This document shows, piece after piece, positions 60,461 to 64,000 of a stretch of 64,000 nucleotides of DNA (the first letter of the stretch is position 1; the number at the start of each line of letters is the position of its first letter). The notes beneath the pieces were generated by a model, which made no database searches, had not been told where the DNA came from, and was given only the letters and a program-made list of their open reading frames with translations. The translations under genes were made by a program, and so were the position numbers. The stretch covers positions 310,001 through 374,000 of the forward strand of contig NZ_JARHTP010000002.1 of NCBI RefSeq assembly GCF_029223485.1, read 5' to 3'. This DNA is from Streptomyces coacervatus. GTDB taxonomy: Bacteria; Actinomycetota; Actinomycetes; Streptomycetales; Streptomycetaceae.

Positions 60461-60511
60461 GCCGGCCCCTCTGCAAACTCCTCGCCCCGAGGACCTTGCA
60501 GAGGGGCCGGC
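60461..60511. terminator. Strong bidirectional hairpin terminator
   Basis: Perfect 16-bp stem GCCGGCCCCTCTGCAA / TTGCAGAGGGGCCGGC with a 19-nt loop, then CCTTTT. Separates the convergent 65-aa gene and the SHOCT gene. Confidence 0.85.
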
Positions 60512-60522
60512 CCTTTTGGCCG

Positions 60523-60825
60523 TCACGTGCCGAGCAGCCGCGCCTTGGCAGCGGCGAACTCCTCGTCCGTCAGCACTCCTTGGTCGCGCAGCTCGCCGAG
60601 CCGCTTGAGCTCGTCGAGCAGGGCACTGCCGGCGGAGGGCTGGGCGGCGGCAGGGGGCGGGGGCGGTGCGGCGGGTGGGGCAGCCTGCTGCGCCTGGAGC
60701 TGGTCGATGGCTGCCTGCTGGTCCGCTTCGTGCTGCTGGGTCTGCGCCGCGCGGCGTCCGGCGGCGTATGCGGTGCCGCCGACCAGAGCGCCGCGCAGCA
60801 AGGGGCGACGTCGTCCGAGAGGCAT
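60523..60825 (-). CDS. SHOCT-domain protein
   Basis: 100 aa. N-terminal basic/hydrophobic start (GRRRPLLRGALVGGTAYAAGRRAA), a Gln-rich helix and Pro-rich linker, then the C-terminal SHOCT motif LLDELKRLGELRDQGVLTDEEFAAAKARLLGT. SHOCT motifs assemble oligomers. Function unknown. Strong ribosome site AAAGGACAGG. Confidence 0.85.
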   Translation of the reverse strand: MPLGRRRPLLRGALVGGTAYAAGRRAAQTQQHEADQQAAIDQLQAQQAAPPAAPPPPPAAAQPSAGSALLDELKRLGELRDQGVLTDEEFAAAKARLLGT

Positions 60826-60874
60826 CGTCCTGTCCTTTCTGTTCGGCGGTTGTGCCTGAGCCGGAAGGGATCCG

Positions 60875-61324
60875 TCAGGTCGGTGTCTGCGCCGGGGCCG
60901 CGCCGCTCAGTTCGGCCTCCACCTCGGCGATCTGCTCATGGGGGATGCGCACCGTGGCCAGCAAGCGGCCGTTGTGACGACGGACCTCCTGGGCGGCCTC
61001 GCGGGCCCATACGTTCTCCACCAGCAGGGCGAGGACGGAGGTGTCCGGATCCATCACCATGGCGATCTCGTTGACGTCGTCGACGCCGACCATCCCGAGC
61101 GTGCGGCGCGCGGCGATGTCGGCAGCCACATCGCCCAGGTTCGCGATGTCCGACAGCTCCGTCCTGCCGATGTGCCCGTCCGGGCTCTTCGTCACCACCA
61201 GCGCATCGAGGATGCGGACGTCCTTGCGGCGTTCGACCTGCTCCACGGCCGCCAGGAAGGAGTCGGGAGGCTGACCGGCCGGGAACGAAAGAATGATCAG
61301 GTCGATCGGTCCGAGAGTGCTCAT
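60875..61324 (-). CDS. DUF1269/DUF6325-like protein
   Basis: 149 aa. MSTLGPIDLIILSFPAGQPPDSFLAAVEQVERRKDVRILDALVVTKSPDGHIGRTELSD, later VDDVNEIAMVMDPDTSVLALLVENVWAREAAQEVRRHNGRLLATVRIPHEQIAEVEAEL. The pattern matches small Streptomyces proteins that lie with SHOCT genes in dormancy/stress clusters. It may form part of a membrane-associated complex. Function unknown. Confidence 0.8.
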   Translation of the reverse strand: MSTLGPIDLIILSFPAGQPPDSFLAAVEQVERRKDVRILDALVVTKSPDGHIGRTELSDIANLGDVAADIAARRTLGMVGVDDVNEIAMVMDPDTSVLALLVENVWAREAAQEVRRHNGRLLATVRIPHEQIAEVEAELSGAAPAQTPT

Positions 61325-61365
61325 GCCGGGGCTCCGTTTCTTCCTCGGGCCGGGTGCGTGCGCGC

Positions 61366-61782
61366 TCAGTGCGACGCGAGGATCTTCGCCTTGGCCTGCG
61401 CGTACTCGGTGTCCGTGATGTCGCCGTGGTCGTGCAGTCCGGCGAGCTTGGCCAGTTCGTCCGCACTGGTCCGCTCGGCCGCGGGGGTCTCGGCGGCGGC
61501 TTCCTGGACGTAGGAGCGGAAGGCCTGGTCCTGCCTCTGCATCTGGCGCCTGTCGCGTTCGCCCATGCCGCGCCCGCGCGCGATCAGGTAGACGAAGACG
61601 CCGAGGAACGGCAGCACGCAGACCGAGATCGTCCAGCCCGCCTTGGCCCACCCGCTCATGCCGTCGTCCCGGAAGATGTCCCCGATGACCCGGAAGAGCA
61701 GGACGAACCACATGACCCACAGGAAGAACCAGAGCATGGTCATGAACGCGTTGAGGAGGGGATAGTCCACGCTTGCTTCCAC
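61366..61782 (-). CDS. SHOCT-domain membrane protein with PLDc_N-type helices
   Basis: 138 aa from GTG 61782, 5 nt behind GTGGAGG. Two helices: YPLLNAFMTMLWFFLWVMWFVLLFRVIGDIF and WAKAGWTISVCVLPFLGVFVYLIARGRGMGERD. C-terminal SHOCT: ADELAKLAGLHDHGDITDTEYAQAKAKILASH. Close paralogue of the protein at 63336-63737, with near-identical helices and DNA. Confidence 0.88.
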   Translation of the reverse strand: MEASVDYPLLNAFMTMLWFFLWVMWFVLLFRVIGDIFRDDGMSGWAKAGWTISVCVLPFLGVFVYLIARGRGMGERDRRQMQRQDQAFRSYVQEAAAETPAAERTSADELAKLAGLHDHGDITDTEYAQAKAKILASH

Positions 61783-61865
61783 GGTTGCCTCCACATGTCG
61801 GCCGCCCGGGCGGCGGTGCCAGGGTCCTACCTGCTCCACGCTGCGCCCGCCGGCCGGGCGCCACA

Positions 61866-63251
61866 TCACCCGGCGCGGGTGGGGTACGGCCCGCGCCCGT
61901 GGCAGCGCGCCCACTTGCGCCCGCCTCCGCAGGGGCAGGGGGCGTTGTGGGGCCGCCGGGCGTCGGCGGCCGCGTACTGCCGCATGATCAGCGCGGGTGG
62001 CAGGTTCCGGCGCAGGAGCGCGGCCATGGTGCGCATCGGCAGGTCGACGTGGTGGAAGAACTCCTTGAAGCCGGGGCACAGATGGTTGAGGCCCGGCTCC
62101 CCGTCCGGCGTCACGTCGAAGCGGTCCTTGGGGCAGCCGCCATGGCAGGCGAACCGTACGTCGCACTCACGGCAGAAGCGCGGCAGACCGTCCCGCTTGT
62201 GCCGCCCGAACTCCCGCTGCTGCGGCGAGTCGACCAGCTCCAGCAGGTGCCGTTGCCCGATGTTGCCCAGCAGATACCGCGGTTCGACGAAGTGGTCGCA
62301 GGAGTAGACGTCCCCATTGTGCTCCAGGGCGAGCGCACGGCCGCAGGTCTCGGAGTGCACGCACAACGACGGTGGCGCCCCGTACCAGTTGGCCAGGGCC
62401 ACGTCGAACATCTGGACGTAGACGGTGCCGATGTCGCGCCGCACCCAGTCCTCGAAGACGTCGATGAGGAAACGGCCGTACTGCTCCCCGGTGACCGAGC
62501 GCCGGGTGACCTTGTCGCCCTCCTGCCGGTACAGCGGCCGGTCCTTCGCCCGTGCTCCCCAGCCGGCGTCGGCGGCCGGGAGGTGCTGCACGGTGGTGCG
62601 TTCCACGATCGGGATGAACTGCATGTGCCGGGCGCCGCAGTCGTCGCGCAGAAATGCGTACACCTCGCGACCGTGGCCGGCGTTGGCGTCGTGGAGTGTG
62701 GTGAGCGCGTTCCACTGCACGCCCGCCTCGCGCAGCTGGGCCAGGCCGCGCATGACGCGGTCGAAGGTGGGTTTGCCGCCCTTGTCGACCCGGTAGGCGT
62801 CGTGCAGCGCGCGCGGCCCGTCGACCGACAGCCCGACGAGGAAGCCGTGGTCGCGGAAGAAGCGCGCCCATTCGGCGTCGATCAGCGTGCCGTTGGTCTG
62901 GACGGTGTTGACGATCCGCTGGCCGGGGCGGGCGTAGCGGCGTTCATACGCCAGTGAGCGGCGGAAGAAGTCCAGGCCCATGAGCGTGGGTTCGCCGCCC
63001 TGCCAGGCGACCGTGACCTCCGGTGCCGGGCCGTGCGCCTCGATCAGCTGGCGGATGTACTCCTGCAGCAGTTCGTCGGCCATCCGGAACCTGCTGCCCT
63101 CGTACAGCAGCTCCTTGGAGAGGAAGAAGCAGTACGTGCAGTCCAGATTGCAGATGGCCCCGGCCGGCTTGGCCAGCAGATGAAACGGCCGGCGCCGGAG
63201 CGCGGGGTCCGGGCGCCGGACGGTGGGTTCGGGCAGCCACACGGTGCTCAT
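61866..63251 (-). CDS. Radical SAM anaerobic sulfatase-maturase-like enzyme with SPASM and SEC-C motifs
   Basis: 461 aa from ATG 63251. Radical SAM cluster CX3CX2C at residues 34-41 (ICNLDCTYCFF), with VAWQGGEPTLMGLDFF and TVQTNGTLIDAEW as downstream SAM motifs. The SPASM region binds two auxiliary clusters (CVHSETCGRALALEHNGDVYSCDHFVEP, FCRECDVRFACHGGCPKDRFD, HLCPGFKEFF). A C-terminal SEC-C zinc motif, CPCGGGRKWARCHG, ends the protein. anSMEs convert a Ser or Cys of sulfatases to formylglycine. No sulfatase gene is in the window; the target may be elsewhere or different. Oxygen-sensitive chemistry fits a hypoxia island. Confidence 0.92.
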   Translation of the reverse strand: MSTVWLPEPTVRRPDPALRRRPFHLLAKPAGAICNLDCTYCFFLSKELLYEGSRFRMADELLQEYIRQLIEAHGPAPEVTVAWQGGEPTLMGLDFFRRSLAYERRYARPGQRIVNTVQTNGTLIDAEWARFFRDHGFLVGLSVDGPRALHDAYRVDKGGKPTFDRVMRGLAQLREAGVQWNALTTLHDANAGHGREVYAFLRDDCGARHMQFIPIVERTTVQHLPAADAGWGARAKDRPLYRQEGDKVTRRSVTGEQYGRFLIDVFEDWVRRDIGTVYVQMFDVALANWYGAPPSLCVHSETCGRALALEHNGDVYSCDHFVEPRYLLGNIGQRHLLELVDSPQQREFGRHKRDGLPRFCRECDVRFACHGGCPKDRFDVTPDGEPGLNHLCPGFKEFFHHVDLPMRTMAALLRRNLPPALIMRQYAAADARRPHNAPCPCGGGRKWARCHGRGPYPTRAG

Positions 63252-63335
63252 GGCCCCCAGGCTCGGGCCGCAGCGCGGCAGCAGGGTCACCCGTGGCGGG
63301 TGATGTTGCGGCTCGGAGCCCCTGTTCACCGGCGC

Positions 63336-63737
63336 TCAGGCCGTGAGGACCTTGTTCTTGGCCTGTTCGTACTCTGCGTCGGTGATGGCGCCCTTGTCGT
63401 GCAGTGCCGCCAGCGTGCCCAACTGGTCCGCCTTGGTGCCCTGGGCCTTCGGCGCGGGGACGGCGGCTTCCTGCACGTAGGAGCGGAACGCCCGTTCCTG
63501 GGCCTGGGCCCGGCGCATCTCGCGCTCGCCCATACCGCGCCCACGGGCGATCAGGTAGACGAAGATGCCGAGGAACGGCAGCACGCAGACGAAGAGCGTC
63601 CAGCCTGCCTTGGCCCAGCCGCTGAGCGTGTCGTCGCGGAAGACGTCTCCGAACACGCGGAACAGCAGCATGAACCACATGATCCACAGGAAGAACCAGA
63701 GCATGGTCAGGAACACGTCGAGCAGGGGGTAGTCCAT
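63336..63737 (-). CDS. SHOCT-domain membrane protein with PLDc_N-type helices (paralogue)
   Basis: 133 aa: YPLLDVFLTMLWFFLWIMWFMLLFRVFGDVF, WAKAGWTLFVCVLPFLGIFVYLIARGRGMGEREM, C-terminal SHOCT ADQLGTLAALHDKGAITDAEYEQAKNKVLTA. ATG 63737 directly follows GGAGGCAACC, the same leader as its paralogue. A DevR-box-like repeat lies 108-123 bp upstream. Confidence 0.9.
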   Translation of the reverse strand: MDYPLLDVFLTMLWFFLWIMWFMLLFRVFGDVFRDDTLSGWAKAGWTLFVCVLPFLGIFVYLIARGRGMGEREMRRAQAQERAFRSYVQEAAVPAPKAQGTKADQLGTLAALHDKGAITDAEYEQAKNKVLTA

Positions 63738-63844
63738 GGTTGCCTCCGCACGCCGGTGGCCGCGACAAGGGCTGCGCGACCGGTGAGGGCCTGCGCCTCA
63801 TACGGTGCGCCGGGCCTCTCCCTGACTGCATCACCCCGTACGGG

Positions 63845-63860
63845 TGGGCCATGGGTCCCG
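63845..63860. promoter_or_regulatory. DevR/Osd-box-like inverted repeat
   Basis: TGGGCCATGGGTCCCG (GGGCC-N4-GTCCC) upstream of the SHOCT membrane protein gene. Confidence 0.55.
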
Positions 63861-63878
63861 GCGCGGCACGGCCAAGTC

Positions 63879-64000
63879 TCAGGAGGCGTCGTGCGGTTGC
63901 GGTGGGGCCGGCCGCTCCGCGTCCAGCGCGGCACGGCCGCCGGCCGCGAGCAGGGCCAGGAGTGCCAGGACGGCGAGCAGGACGAGGCAGAGCAGCAGGA
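63879..64000 (-). CDS. Small membrane protein, 3' end only
   Basis: The stop lies at 63879-63881; the visible C-terminus reads LLLCLVLLAVLALLALLAAGGRAALDAERPAPP then QPHDAS. One hydrophobic helix followed by a short polar tail. The 5' end is outside the window and the family is not recognisable. Confidence 0.5.
   Translation of the reverse strand, partial: LLLCLVLLAVLALLALLAAGGRAALDAERPAPPQPHDAS

Overview
The window is high-GC actinobacterial DNA, almost certainly Streptomyces or a close relative. The GC content, frequent GTG starts, Shine-Dalgarno sites such as GGAGG and GAAGGAGG, and the gene content all point that way. No rRNA, tRNA, CRISPR array or intact mobile element was seen. The window cuts a universal stress protein (USP) gene at its left edge and a small membrane-protein gene at its right edge.

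The unifying theme is a hypoxia/dormancy stress island. It looks like the Streptomyces counterpart of the Mycobacterium tuberculosis DosR (DevR) regulon; an equivalent OsdK/OsdR-controlled region is known in S. coelicolor. It holds seven USPs, two CBS-BON proteins, two Rv1733c-like membrane proteins, an Acg-like nitroreductase, an Hsp20, two DevR-type response regulators and a DevS-type GAF-GAF kinase. It also holds a short HPF/RaiA-type ribosome factor, a NarK transporter, a flavohemoglobin, a hemerythrin and three FMN-binding (PPOX) split-barrel proteins. A 16-bp inverted repeat (core GGGCC-N4-GGCCC, variants GGGAC and GTCCC) recurs in front of most of these genes. Its spacing equals that of the M. 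tuberculosis DevR box (GGGAC-N4-GTCCC). I count about 26 promoter regions carrying it.

Layout. 1-9.9 kb: USP, SulP transporter, a small oxidoreductase pair, a MOSC protein with internal deletions, a cyclic-nucleotide-binding protein, CBS-BON, Rv1733c-like, response regulator 1, USP and nitroreductase. 9.9-17.9 kb: USP-HAD-GH65 glycoside phosphorylase operon, zinc alcohol dehydrogenase, Hsp20, CBS-BON and USP. 17.9-22.4 kb: a four-gene 2-oxoacid:acceptor oxidoreductase operon ending in a GltD-like/ferredoxin fusion. 22.4-24.7 kb: SnoaL-like protein, MmyB-type regulator and LLM flavin oxidoreductase sharing a duplicated 22-bp operator-like sequence. 24.7-32 kb: one long leftward array with a GAF regulator, aldehyde dehydrogenase, DUF779, alcohol dehydrogenase and the three-gene proton-translocating transhydrogenase. 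32-36.6 kb: sensor kinase, GAPDH, response regulator 2 and PPOX protein. 36.7-41.5 kb: DUF4389 protein, USP and an arginine deiminase pathway operon with a broken arcA. 41.5-44 kb: a decayed zone with a possible cupin relic, a SnoaL/TetR pair and an IS5-type transposase relic. 44-52.7 kb: flavohemoglobin-HPF, oleate hydratase, Rv1733c-like, USP, flavodoxin-like, NarK-hemerythrin and two PPOX genes. 52.8-57.3 kb: sulfide oxidation module (SQR, TusE, frameshifted DsrE), DoxX, USP and STAS. 57.3-64 kb: a large LuxR-type (LAL) regulator, small SHOCT proteins and an orphan anaerobic sulfatase-maturase-like radical SAM enzyme flanked by duplicated membrane proteins.

Inferred working model: a heme-GAF kinase senses oxygen, NO or redox state and phosphorylates one or both DevR-type regulators. 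The regulators bind the 16-bp boxes and switch on redox balancing (2-oxoacid oxidoreductase, transhydrogenase, alcohol and aldehyde dehydrogenases), ATP-sparing catabolism (phosphorolysis, carbamate kinase), NO and sulfide handling, and protein and ribosome protection. Annotation is by reading translations and DNA only; no database search was run.
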